Assembly: GCA_021495925.1 (NCBI GenBank)
Contig: JAKEKT010000103.1
Span: 59,915-123,914 of the forward strand
Length of the DNA: 64,000 nucleotides
Reading direction: 5' to 3'
Source: Diplodia intermedia
Taxonomy: Eukaryota > Ascomycota > Dothideomycetes > Botryosphaeriales > Botryosphaeriaceae
How positions within the stretch are numbered: position 1 is the first letter of the stretch; each line of letters opens with the position of its first letter. The position numbers were made by a program, and so were the translations under genes. The notes below the pieces were generated by a model that saw only the letters and a program-made list of their open reading frames with translations, was not told the origin of the DNA and made no database searches. Shown in pieces: positions 22,540-32,962 of the stretch.

Positions 22540-24029
22540 ATGGAGTTTCTGTTGAGCCAACAAGACGGCTTCGATGAGCTGAAGCCGTCGCTGTTCGGTA
22601 CGCATTCCCTCCTGCATCTGCACACATCCACAACGCGCATGAAGCATTGACGTCTGACGGCGCGACAGAGCTCCTCTCCGAACAGCAACTGTCCGCTCTG
22701 CTGCCACCGTCCCTCCGTTACCTACTCGCCGTCGCCACCCACAGACACCCGCGATACTTGCTGCCCATCCTCAATTCGTTCGATGAAGTGTATGCGCTGC
22801 TGTCGCTGCTGGTCGAGCGACACTTCCTGCGCACCTACGGTGGCGGCTTCACCGAGAACTTCTATGGCTTGAAACGTGAGCGCGTGCTGCGCGTCAAGGG
22901 TGGAGAGGCACGCCGCGCGCAGCTGGGTGCCGCCGACCAGATGCGCGAGACGCTCAAGCTGCGCAATGCCGACGTCTGGGGTAATCTGGCTGTCATGGTC
23001 GGCCTGCCGTGGCTCAAGAGAAAGCTGGACGAGGGCTGGGACATACACGCTGCACACCAGAGCGTACTGCAGGGCGCGCCGGGCTTCGGACGGGATCGGG
23101 ACGGCCTGCCCGAGGGCGCGACGCTCAAGCAGCGCATCCTCTTCTACTACAAGTGGTTTTTGAGGAAGGTGTACCCGAGCGTCAATGCGGCATACTACTT
23201 TGCGCTGTTGGCCTGGAACTTGGCCTACCTGTTCGACGGATCAAAGTACCACAGCCCGTTCATGTGGCTCGTGGGCACGCGCATCCGCCGGCTCAACGCC
23301 GCCGACCACCGCGCCATCGAGCTCGCGACGAACCCTCCTGCCGCCCGCACGCCGACCCCCGGCGCGAGGCCCGGCCAACAGAACAGCATCCTCAACCCGC
23401 GGACTCTCGCGTCGACCGTCTCCCAGCGCGCGCTGAGCTCCCTCCGCATCCTCCTGCCGACCTCCATCTTCGCCCTCAAGTTCCTCGAGTGGTGGCACGC
23501 CTCCGATTTCGCGCGCCAACTCTCCCGTCAGACGGCCGCGGACCTCGAGCTCCCGCCGCCCATTGTCGGCGGGCTTCCCGCGGTCCCCAAACCCCAGACT
23601 TCTTCCAAGACGCCCCCGACATCCAAGCCCTCGGCGCTGAAGCAAGAGAAATCGCCGCCCATCTCTTCCACAACCCTGCTGCCAATCCTTACCGTACCCG
23701 CCCCGGAGAACTCCGCCCTCTGCCCCATCTGCGTGTCGCCCGTCCAGACGCCGACGGCGAGCCCGTACGGTTTGGTGTACTGCTATGCGTGCATCCACCG
23801 GTGGGTTGAAGGGACGCACGAGCGGCAGGCGGCCTTCATGGAGGGCAGCAAGGCGTTCACGAACGGTGATGGCGAGGAGGTGGGGGTCGTTGTAGGGCAG
23901 GACGACGGCGCGTGGGCGGAGGAAGAGGGCAGCAGGGAGGGCCGATGGGAGAACGGGAGAGGGAGAGATGCGGTGACCGGCAAGAGGGTGTTGGGTGGGA
24001 CCGAAGGGCTGAGACGGGTGGTTGTTTGA
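22540..24029 (+). CDS. PEX12: Peroxisome biogenesis factor PEX12
   Basis: Peroxisomal-membrane RING protein; with PEX2 and PEX10 it forms the ubiquitin ligase/retrotranslocation channel that recycles the import receptor PEX5. Two exons, 22540-22597 and 22669-24029; 472 residues. The 71-base intron ends at GCGACAG: this acceptor joins LKPSLF to ELLSEQQLSALLPPSLRYLL exactly as in relatives, whereas an earlier AG would add eight residues. The Pex2/Pex12 helical domain spans about residues 20-300. The C-terminal RING is the incomplete PEX12 type (CPICVSPVQTP..YCYACIHRWV). A long acidic tail follows the RING. Confidence 0.94.
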
Positions 24030-24410
24030 GTATGTGTTCTTCTGGAGAGCGGGCGTCTGGCGTCGGAGGATGACAGCATGGGCCGGGTGTTTGTTTGTTG
24101 ATCGAGTGCGATTTTTGCTACCACCGTATATCCCGCAAAAATGTCGTTTTGCTGTTCCAATTGCTGCTTGTCGAGAATCAAACCGGGTGAGGCCCGCTAA
24201 GAGGCGGAAAATTTATCAGTAAGTGAAGTGACGGAGTCTAACTGGCAGTGACGCGACACAAAAAGAACTGAAAATTCCAACAGATTCCAGTGTTACGGAT
24301 AGGACCCATATATATTATGTGGTTGAGTTACTCCCCTAACAAATCCACGGCGGCCGGATCGAACTGAGCCCTTGCGGCACTGCGGAGGTCAAAGTGGTCA
24401 CCAGGCGTTG

Positions 24411-24437
24411 CCCGATCGGGACTCGTCCCGATTCGGG
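24411..24437. repeat. Short inverted repeat (hairpin)
   Basis: The arms cccgatcggga and tcccgattcggg flank a ctcg loop and pair over 11 bases with one bulged base. Function unknown; it may be a remnant of a mobile element end or a chance palindrome. Confidence 0.5.
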
Positions 24438-24873
24438 TTAGCTGCATACTGGGAGAAGGTTTTCCAAGCCGCCCACCTAGTTGAAAAGACATGGGTGGTC
24501 GCCGGGTCGCCCCTGCACTACTTTAGCTGCACTGTGCTTGACCAAAACGGATGTAAAGTGGGCTTTCCTTTTTGCTCTTTTTTTTCTCTCTTTCGAACTT
24601 CAAAAGCTCTCACTTCGTGTTGAGGTCTTTTGCCAGCTAGAGATACCGCATCCGCCTTTCTTTTGGCACTTCGGTGCAGCATGTGCATCACCCTACGTCG
24701 CACAAGAACTCTCGGCGCAACCATTGGATGTTTGTCTGTCACCGAACAGCCATGGTCGCCAAAATATTGGCAGATATTCATCGCTCGATGACAAGTCTGT
24801 TTGCGAACCCGCATTTCACGACCCTTCACCTTGGCTAAACTGTTTCATTGCATTTGGTTACACTTCAACACGC

Positions 24874-24912
24874 AGTGCGGGAACACAGTGCGGGAACACA
24901 GCGCGGGAACAC
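24874..24912. repeat. 13-base tandem repeat, three copies
   Basis: Three head-to-tail copies of agtgcgggaacac; the third differs at one base (agcgcgggaacac). Clearly visible by eye. Could be a replication-slippage minisatellite or a cluster of protein-binding sites. Confidence 0.85.
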
Positions 24913-25022
24913 AAGTCAACTTACATTTACACCAGTATCACCTTCATCACTCATGAGTGACACATGTTAGTCTCAACTACTGAGACCGAGCTAGCTTACA
25001 AACGAAAGGGAACAGGTAGCTA

Positions 25023-25870
25023 TCATGGGGTGACCTTCACTCGTTTCCCGCTTTCCCTACCGATGTCGACGTCCACAGGGATCTCCAAGTAATCAGGGTC
25101 CTCGGCCTCGTTATCGCATATCACAGCTCTGTTCCACCCAACGTCGTACGCGGCTTCGTTTTCCTCGTCCATAAAGCCCTGCTTCACCGTCTTGCGACCG
25201 ACCTTGTCGAGCCGGAACACCAACGCCTCCACGACGTCACCCGCAGCCAACGATCGTGAGATTACCTACAGCGTGCAAGGAAGCGAATAAGTCTTGCACC
25301 GATTCTTCCGGCAACATGTTCCTTGAATAGTCGCAATCCGCACCGTCCCACCTGCGGAGTGAGCAGGACGGCGCCTGCCTCCTCCGATTCCGGACTCGTT
25401 TCCCTCGGGCCGGACGATGGACCCCGATCCGGCCTACTTTGGAACCCTGATTCGTCCGCGGGCGATGGGAAAGCGCGCGTCGGGGACGAGCCCTTGTCTT
25501 GAGTGTGTGCCTGAAGAAGGCCGGGCTGTAGCTAGCCCACGCCGACATATCTCTCTTCTCCACCACGAAGGTCGGCAGGCGGTCGCTTCTTCTGGTTCGC
25601 CCGCACCGTGCTCCGGTGGTTTTTTGATGTGGTTTTGGAACAACGCTTCCGTGGCCCCATTTGAACACGTAGCGGAGCAAAAGAGCGTTGGCCGGCTTCG
25701 CGTGGATGGCGTCCCAACATCTGTTCGCGGGTCGCTACTTCCTATTCGTCCCGTGGGAGAGGCTCCTCGCCGTCTTGCCCCCCTTCGGCACGATGGAAGA
25801 CTTGGTACCTGACGTCTTCCAGGATGTCCTTCTGGGATGTCGACCTGGGTGTTGGCTTGGGTTTGCTCAT
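25023..25870 (-). pseudogene. Degraded relative of the orphan gene at 26293-27147
   Basis: A broken copy of the neighbouring unrecognised family. The minus strand opens with ATG at 25870 and encodes a segment (KDILEDVRYQVFHRAE..DGEEPLPRDE) that aligns with ILEDVRVQVFHLAAREQDGEKPLPWDE of the intact gene, then meets a TAG at 25744-25742. Further homologous pieces lie in shifted frames: SKNHRSTV (compare IKNHRKSI), and an MLPEESVQDLFASL segment (compare MPPSLQDLLQTI). The last 75 codons (to 25023) again align with the intact C-terminus, including DEENEAAYDVGWNR versus NDEAKYDLVWKR. Nonsense and frameshift changes, not clean splice sites, separate the pieces, so I call it a pseudogene; a highly spliced gene is the alternative. 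Confidence 0.6.
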
Positions 25871-26292
25871 TGTGGCCTTGGTGACTTGAGAGAAGCCTTA
25901 TTCGGTAGAGGTCACGCTACGGGTCTGTTTTGCTCGTCCGCGTTGGGGTCATGCTGCGTGGATATAGGTTCAATTTTCAGGATCCTCTCATCGAAGCTCA
26001 CAACAACCATGCAAGGCTTGGAAGCGAGTCGCCAAGTGCGCAATTAATTCCGTTCACTGCCAGCTTCGAAGGAGAGGTAAGGAGGGCCTTAGACTAGTTT
26101 GAACATGTATAACAAAATGGCAATCGTTTCACTGCACCACTTTGACTTTCAACTCTTGGTGTGGGAACATGAATTTATTCAGATTTGTTTTCACTGGTCT
26201 TGAAATCCCCTTCACCACAGCTGACAAATGACAACCTCCGCTGCTCAGTTCGATGTAGCCCATCAATCGAAGCGAATTAGATTCAGATAGGG

Positions 26293-27147
26293 CTACTGAA
26301 GCTCAATCTTCTCCCTCCTCATTTCCCAGAAGCCACGGACATTGACCTGAACCGGGATTCTCAATTTCTTGTCCTTGTCCTGCCCCTTCAAGGCCTTTTG
26401 AACTCTCTTCCAGACAAGATCGTACTTAGCTTCGTCATTCGCATCGATTTTGATCCTCTTGTCCCCGTGGCTGTAGGGGTAGAATACCACTGATGCCAGC
26501 AAATAACTCGAATGCAGGATCGGACACTTTATAGGGATCGTTTGCAACAAGTCTTGTAGCGATGGCGGCATGTGTATGTAGCGGATGCGACCCATACGCT
26601 CGGCGTGAAGCTCCAGTATAACTCTGCGTGAGTCAATGATCCGCCTTGGCTTTGGGGTCATCTGTCCCAAGTTGGGTGTGGCATCATCCGAAACCTCTGG
26701 CGGGGTCGGGGGGCGTAAAACGGCGGCGGACACACATCGGTTTCCCGCGTCGAGTACCCGTAGGTCCAACGGGATATTTGCCTCTCCAAAGTTGCTCTGT
26801 ATGCTTTTCCTGTGATTCTTGATGTAGTTCCTGAATAGCGCATCGCTACCCCACCACCTCGTGAATTTAGGCAGGGCTGCGCTTGCTGGTCTTTTGTGCA
26901 TGTTGCTGATCATACTGTCGCGGTCTTGTTTCAATTGTTCATCCCATGGAAGCGGCTTCTCTCCATCTTGCTCCCTCGCGGCCAAATGGAAGACTTGAAC
27001 TCTCACATCTTCCAGAATTGCTTTGTAAGCGTCGGGGGAGATGGCCATGCCTGCATCTTCGGCAGCTCGCAACACTGCTTGGTTGGAAGGGTGGCCAGGA
27101 GGCCCTTGGTCAATGGTGAATCGGCTCATCTTCGTTTTGGTGTCCAT
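26293..27147 (-). CDS. Hypothetical protein, intact member of a local orphan family
   Basis: Single-exon frame of 284 residues that I do not recognise. A start at 27147 or at the Met six codons later is possible. No signal peptide, membrane segment or known catalytic motif is visible. Order of features: N-terminal polar region, a helical segment (SPDAYKAILEDVRVQVFHLA), a basic WW-containing stretch (LPKFTRWWGSDALFRNYIKN), a proline-rich linker (LRPPTPPEVSDD), and a C-terminal part with SHGDKRIKIDANDEAKYDLVWKR that is shared with the two degraded neighbours. Codon use and base composition are less GC-biased than in the housekeeping genes. Conservation of parts of it in neighbours argues that the frame is real. 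Confidence 0.6.
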   Translation of the reverse strand: MDTKTKMSRFTIDQGPPGHPSNQAVLRAAEDAGMAISPDAYKAILEDVRVQVFHLAAREQDGEKPLPWDEQLKQDRDSMISNMHKRPASAALPKFTRWWGSDALFRNYIKNHRKSIQSNFGEANIPLDLRVLDAGNRCVSAAVLRPPTPPEVSDDATPNLGQMTPKPRRIIDSRRVILELHAERMGRIRYIHMPPSLQDLLQTIPIKCPILHSSYLLASVVFYPYSHGDKRIKIDANDEAKYDLVWKRVQKALKGQDKDKKLRIPVQVNVRGFWEMRREKIELQ

Positions 27148-27568
27148 TGTGGAGTCTCGTTGTAAGGTGAGGCAGCGTTGCGCTTCGCTTTAAATCATTC
27201 TTGATTGTGTTCAGGGTCTCTTGGCCAACGCCTCGCTACCGACCGCGAGGTCTGGAACCTCAAGGTACCATGTCTGATGTAGAAGATCTATAGCGTGCTG
27301 AGCCATGGATATGAGCGCATAGCATCGAGCCGTACGTTGGAAATCAAAGGGTGAATGGATGCCGATAAGATTGATAACTTAAGTGCGAGAATGGTCTTCG
27401 GTGGTGCATTATTCGGTGCTAGTCATACTTTATATCCGGGCGAGGCATCATCGTCCGATCCTTGAGTATTTGGTGCCTGGAGTGTGGCAAGGTGTGGACG
27501 GGGTTCGATTAGCAATCTTGCGCTGCAAAAGACCACAAGATTCTAAATAATGCCAGCGCCACCGAGAA
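27148..27568. other. Intergenic region inside the orphan family cluster
   Basis: 421 bases, AT-richer than the window average. No coding or repeat feature supported. Confidence 0.4.
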
Positions 27569-27898
27569 TCATACGGGACAGCTGTTAATTAACACCGTGA
27601 CTAATCCATCGTCAGAATCACTCCCGAAATCATCGCCAAAATCAGTAGTTGATTCCTCGTCCGTGTCCTCTTCAGACTCCTCATTCGCAATGTGGCGGGA
27701 GATATCGAAGTACACTGGGACCAGCACTTCATCCTCCCACTCTCCCAGTACATCTGCCTGTTCTTGTATAATCTCCAGCACAGAACGATACTTGCTTTGA
27801 TCCTGCTCGTTGATTGTGATTTCAAGGCAAGATGTGAAGGATAGCTTGTGTGGCGGTCCTCGAGGAAGCTGTGGACCTGTCCAGGTGCTTAAATACAA
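27569..27898 (-). pseudogene. Fragment of a third orphan-family member
   Basis: Open frame of about 109 codons with no ATG, so it is a 5'-truncated fragment or a 3' exon. The stretch LSFTSCLEITINEQDQSKYRSVLEIIQEQ..EDEVLVPVYFDI follows the same pattern as the C-terminal segments of the members at 26293 and 25023 (hydrophobic strand, N/D-E-x-x-K/A-Y, then LRIPVQVNV-like strand). It continues into a Glu/Asp/Ser-rich tail (EESEEDTDEESTTDFGDD) absent from the others. The similarity is by eye and weak. Confidence 0.4.
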
Positions 27899-28306
27899 GT
27901 GAGAAGGAGGATTGGGTCAGGGTCACTGATATCGCTACCGACTGTTCAATCTTTCGTCAGTGACCACGGTTGCCTTATCACGGCCCCATGAATATCCCTC
28001 ACACTGTGAGACGCATCGAGCAACGTATATCAATACGTGCAGCCTTTAGCAGATGTCCAAACATAGCTTAATACGTTCGTCCGATGGGTTGGTCCTCTCT
28101 CATAGTAGGCGTGTGGAAGGTCTTGGGCTGCTCGAACGCTGGTGACATGGTGAGTATTGCCGTACAGCACCTAGCTTACCTTCAAATTAATTCTACTTGG
28201 GCAAGAATTCTGTCGGATGTACCCATGGATGAATCGGATCAACGTAAACGACCAACGGTAAGACGTATCCATTACAGTAGTCAAGGTCAAACTACTTAGC
28301 AAAACC
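27899..28306. other. Intergenic region
   Basis: 408 bases upstream of the fragment and downstream of the PQ-loop gene. No feature supported. Confidence 0.4.
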
Positions 28307-29357
28307 TTACTCCCTAGTTGCTTCCCCATTTCCATGAAGCAATGGAGTACGCTCGCTCGCGCCATTCGCCTGCACGGACAGTGTTAGCACTATATTCTGG
28401 AAGAGTCCCCATACTCGGATACTTACTTGACCGGGAGAGCCGAGGGACCGCGCCTTTTGCTCCTTCCTGTCTCTGACCCAAAAGTAAATGCCCATGCCAA
28501 GAAGGACGCCCTGCAAAATTCCAGTGACAATATACACGCCCCATGCGCTCCAGCCAGAAGCTCCAAGCCGCACTGCCAAGCTGGCAGCGAACACAAAGCT
28601 GCCAGGTGTCTGGATAAGCATCATTGGAATGCTCAGACTGTAGACGTGCTGCAATTTCCATGTGGTATAGATCTGTGGCACGTATTGTATCGATGCAAGG
28701 CAGGTGGCCATGATGCCCAGGATATTGGCCCACAACTGGAGACTGTGTGGATAGCGGGCGAGAAGGACGACGGACACGAGAAAGACGGCAAAAAAGTGGG
28801 CGATGGAGAGGCCAACGACCAAAAGCGCTTGCTGGAAAGTGTACCGAGAATGGTGCTCTTCACCTTCCCCTTGTTCGGGAGGCGTGTCTTCGCGCGGGAA
28901 GAAGACGAGAAAGAGAAGCATGCTGCAAATGGTTAGCGAACCACCCCATCCTTGCAGTGTGCTCCGGAAGACCAACATCAAGAAGAAACAGCTCCATTGC
29001 ACACCCACTTGGGCAATGCCCAGAAGGGCAGCTCCACAGGCGAAGCCGTCGATCTCGTCGCAGCAGCCAATGTCCTCGCGGCTCCGAGGTAGCACGAGAA
29101 TGTTCGCGATGGCGCAGGTACCGGACGTTGTTCCTAGGAGAACAAACCAGGGTGACAGCCCTTCGGACGAGCGTCGCAGTACGATTTTCGCATGCTGGGG
29201 GAGATAGGACACAAGGATGCCGACGAGGATGAAACTTGAAGCAGTGTTAGCCAAAGACGGAAGCCGGACGAGCGGGGAGCACCGCGTACATGGAGATGGA
29301 AAAGTTGCCGATGTCAGGCTTGGCGAGCTGCTCGCAACGCTCACTCAGGGCGTCCAT
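28307..29357 (-). CDS. PQ-loop repeat membrane protein
   Basis: Seven-TM protein of the PQ-loop family (cystinosin, SWEET and vacuolar amino-acid exporter relatives), probably a vacuolar or endomembrane transporter; substrate unknown. Four exons: 29357-29290, 29234-28977, 28922-28427 and 28369-28307; 294 residues. PQ-loop 1 is SYLPQHAKIVLRRSSEGLSP, loop 2 is QYVPQIYTTWKLQHVYSLS. The first splice joins GNFSIS to IFILVGILVSYLPQ. Intron 2 (54 bases, donor GTTGGT) and intron 3 (57 bases, GTAAGT..CAG) are both stop-free multiples of three; removing intron 2 restores a continuous membrane helix (FLIMLLFLVFF), which is why I accept it. Divergent from TYW1. Confidence 0.85.
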
Positions 29358-29616
29358 GGCTTGTGGTGGCGTTGGAGAAGAGTCACCCGAAGGATGGCAT
29401 GGTAGGGGGAGGTTGTTGGCCGTCCAGGTGACTGCTATGTCCGAGCTCAAGCTGCCCCGGCCGCAGGTACGCGCGTGGCGCCGCATGATTCGTGCAGCAC
29501 GTCATCAATCCAAACCTGACTCAAGCGCCGCGGGGCGAACTGCGAAACTCCGCGAACCGCGGCCGTCGCATTTTGAATTTGACAGCACCAGTGCTCGTCC
29601 AACCTCCATACCCACC

Positions 29617-32058
29617 ATGGCCTCAAACGACTCGTTTCAGGCCGTTTCGAGCGGTTGGCCCCCCTCAACCAGTCGGCTGCTTGTTCTGCGCTAATTATTT
29701 CCAGATCTGCTCTCGCTATGGCACACTTCGCGCGTGCCGGTCCTGTTAACGGTCTGCGCGGTGATAGCATTCGCTCGCCTCTTCCAGCGCCTGCGCCAGC
29801 CCCGCCAGAAGCTTTCCGCCTCCCCCATCCCTGGCTCGCCGACCTCCAAGGTAGACGAGATCGCCGCTCCGTGGGCCAACACCGAGAACATCCCAACTGT
29901 CCCTGAGAAGGCTGCGGAGCTTTTGGATGACGGCCACGTTGAGGATATTACAATAGCGGAGCAGCGATTGGCGCGCCCGAAGGCGGGGCCAAAGAAAGTT
30001 ACTGGAACCAAAGTCCCGCGGCAGGCTGCCAAGCGTGTATGCAGTTTCGATGCAGCACGCGATCACGTCCAGCCGTTGGTGTTCTTCTCGTCGCTTGGCG
30101 GGACGACTGAAGCTGCGGCGAAGAAGGTGGTGGATGAGATAAACCAATGGATATACGCCCTGGGATCCGACGGCATTCCGCGCCCTCTCAGCCCACAGAT
30201 CCTCGACCTCGCTGAGATCGACTACGATGACTATTTCATCTCTGCGCCCAAGGGCGAAAAGAACGTCAAATATTTCTATCTGGTCCTCCTGCCTACGTAC
30301 AATATCGACACCATGTTGGACAACTTTTTGGAACATCTGCAAGAAACACACCACGATTTCCGCATTGATACCGCACCTCTCTCTGGAATCCTGGGTTACT
30401 CGGTGTTTGGCTTTGGTGATCGGGAAGGCTGGCCTACTGAGGAAGAGGGATTCTGCTCGCAGGGGAAGGATGTGGACAAGTGGCTGGCCAAGCTTACTGC
30501 GAAAAAGAGGGCCTATCCCCTGGGGATCGGTGACGTCAAGAGCGATGCGCAGGATCGTCTCAAAGAGTGGCGTTTGGGTGTGCAGGATATCCTCCTCGAC
30601 GTCTGCGCCGGCAAAGGCCTTGGAGAGGGTGTGGCTGGAAGTGGAGATGCCGTCGAGAGTGACGAGGAAGATATTGATGACGATGAGGTTGAGTCGGACA
30701 CCGCCCAGCCTACAAAGCCAAGGAAAACAAAAGCGAAATCCAGCCTCGACGATGTGGAGGACCTGGGCAAAATGGTCAAAAGCGAGATTGATCCTGACGA
30801 GCCCATGGAGGTTGATTTCACCACCTACAAGAAACCCGTCAAAGCTGCCGCTCCTGCAGCGCCGAAAGAAATGGTCCCCAAGTCCTCACCTACTTACTCC
30901 TCCCTGACAAAGCAGGGATACACTATTGTAGGATCTCACTCTGGAGTCAAGATCTGTCGCTGGACAAAATCAGCACTCCGTGGCCGTGGATCCTGCTACA
31001 AATTCTCATTCTACGGTATCAGGTCACATCTCTGTATGGAGACAACCCCGTCATTGTCGTGCAGCAACAAATGCGTCTTCTGTTGGCGCCACGGTACCAA
31101 CCCGGTTGGAACAACCTGGCGATGGGTTGTAGATCCACCGGAGAAGATTTTCGAGGGAGTCAAGGAAGGCCACTACAAGAAGATCAAGATGATGCGTGGT
31201 GTTCCTGGCGTTCGCGCTGAACGCTTTGCCGAAGCCATGCGCATCAGACATTGCGCCCTCAGTCTGGTCGGCGAACCCATCTTCTATCCTCACATCAACG
31301 AGTTCATGGCGATGCTCCACAAGGAGCACATCTCCTCTTTCCTTGTCTGCAATGCTCAACATCCAGCACAATTGGCCACTCTGAAGCAGGTCACGCAGCT
31401 TTACGTCTCGATCGATGCCTCCAACAAGGAGTCTCTTCGCAAGGTCGACCGCCCTCTCAACCGCGACTTCTGGGAGCGCTTCTGCGCATGCCTGGACATT
31501 TTGCGCGAGAAACGGTTCCAGCACCGAACAGTGTTCCGCCTCACTCTCGTCAAGGGCTTCAACATGGCGGACGAGATAGCAGGGTACGCGGACCTGGTGG
31601 AGCGCGGTCTGCCTTGCTTCGTCGAGATCAAGGGCGTCACCTACTGCGGCACAGCGACATCAGCGGCCGCGGGGCTGACGATGCAAAATGTGCCGTTCTA
31701 CGCGGAAGTGCAGGAGTTCGTCGAGGCTCTCAACCAGGAACTCAGCAGCCGTGGTCTGGAGTACGGAATCGCCGCCGAGCACGCCCACAGCTGCTGCGTT
31801 TTGTTGGCAAGCACGCGGTTCCGGAAGCAGGTCGATGGCGAGTGGAAGTGGTGCACGCTCATCGACTACGACCGCTTCTTCCAGCTGCTCGAGAGCGGGG
31901 AGGACTTCAAGCCCGAAGACTACATGGGCGAACCGACGCCGGAATGGGCACTATGGGGCAATGGTGGATTTAACCCTGAAGACGAGAGGGTTTATCGGAA
32001 GGGCAAGAACAAGGATAAAGCCGTCGAGGAGGCGCCGAAACCGATCGTTGAGATCTAA
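29617..32058 (+). CDS. TYW1: S-adenosylmethionine-dependent tRNA 4-demethylwyosine synthase
   Basis: Radical-SAM enzyme that forms the tricyclic base of wybutosine at position 37 of tRNA-Phe, condensing pyruvate carbons onto N1-methylguanosine; ER-associated. Model: exon 1 29617-29653 and exon 2 29705-32058, 796 residues. The long frame lacks an ATG at its 5' end, so a start exon is needed; MASNDSFQAVSS with a GTTGGC donor and a 51-base intron joins it in frame. An N-terminal hydrophobic segment (VPVLLTVCAVIAFARLF) would anchor it. The flavodoxin domain starts PLVFFSSLGGTTE; an acidic linker follows; the cluster motif SCSNKCVFC (Cx3Cx2C) is in the radical-SAM domain with FVEIKGVTYCG and AAEHAHSCCVLL. 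The first exon is the only uncertain part. Confidence 0.93.
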
Positions 32059-32962
32059 CACCGACGATTGTATTGTATTGGAGTTCCGTTTGGAGGGTAC
32101 TGTTTTTATCACAAAAGCATGAGCTGAGTCATTGGCAACATTGGACATGATCGTTTCCCAAGGTCGAGAATATCGATACACATGTGTATGTAGTGAAAAT
32201 GCTTCAACCGTGGACTGCGGACACGGGTCTTGGTGTTGTCTGAGCACAGTGTGTCCAACGAGAGGGCAAGAATGACGGGTGGCCGAAATGGCCAGGTGGC
32301 GCGGACCCTCTTACAGTCCATTATGCGACGTTGGAAGTTGGTCGTCCGGACAGACGGAACGCTGCCCGTTGTGTGACCGTGCGGGTCATCCTTCCAATGA
32401 GAGGCAGGCTAGACGCAGGGCTGGCGGAGGTTGCACGACTTGGGACGGGGGCAGGCTGGTGGCGCAATATTGGCCAAGTCTGATTTGAGGAGAGCTGTTT
32501 CGACGGCGGCGTGAAAGGGGCCCTGGGACATGGTGATCACTTGCGCTTCACCAGCACTACGTGCGATCTTTGGGCAACAGATGTCCGAGGTTGAAGAAAG
32601 TTGCCTAATCAGGAACAGTGCAGATTGGCAGCGGAACAATCCCGGCTGCGCTTTCCCCGCGCCCAGCGCGTGTCGGCGCGTCGCCCAAAGTCAAATCAAC
32701 ACCAGACGCAGTCGATCGACCGTCGATGCGCCAGCACCCCACCCGGCGATTCGATGTGTCGCTATGAGCTGCTCAACACCCTGATCGCCTTCCTCAACGA
32801 CCGTTTCTTCAGCCCGCCGATCCACTTCGACTTCTAGTAAGCCGCATTCCGGCCCACGCCAGTGCTACCCGACCTGTCTCTGCCCGACGCGCCTGCGACA
32901 TTCCTGCTAACAGCACCCGTTTTGCGCAGTGAGCAGAGCACCGAGCTCCCGCCCGCCCGACC
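32059..32962. other. Intergenic region with leader of the GCP4 gene
   Basis: 904 bases between TYW1 and GCP4. Apart from a 27-codon upstream frame at 32754-32837 nothing coding is supported. Confidence 0.45.
32754..32837 (+). other. Candidate upstream open reading frame (27 codons)
   Basis: ATG to TAG frame ending 125 bases before the GCP4 start codon, encoding MCRYELLNTLIAFLNDRF followed by FSPPIHFDF. Its composition is protein-like rather than random. If it lies in the transcript leader it would reduce GCP4 translation. No transcript evidence is available here. Confidence 0.35.

Larger units (their letters stand above)
24030..25022. other. Accessory intergenic region with small repeats
   Basis: 993 bases after PEX12 with no supported gene. 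It contains a near-perfect inverted repeat (24411-24437) and a 13-base triple repeat (24874-24912), described separately, and marks the change from housekeeping genes to the orphan-family region. Confidence 0.45.

Noticed and set aside
22647..22668. Earlier acceptor for PEX12 exon 2 adding eight residues
   Set aside because: The acceptor at 22668 restores the conserved LFELLSEQQL junction; the earlier one adds a non-conserved insert.
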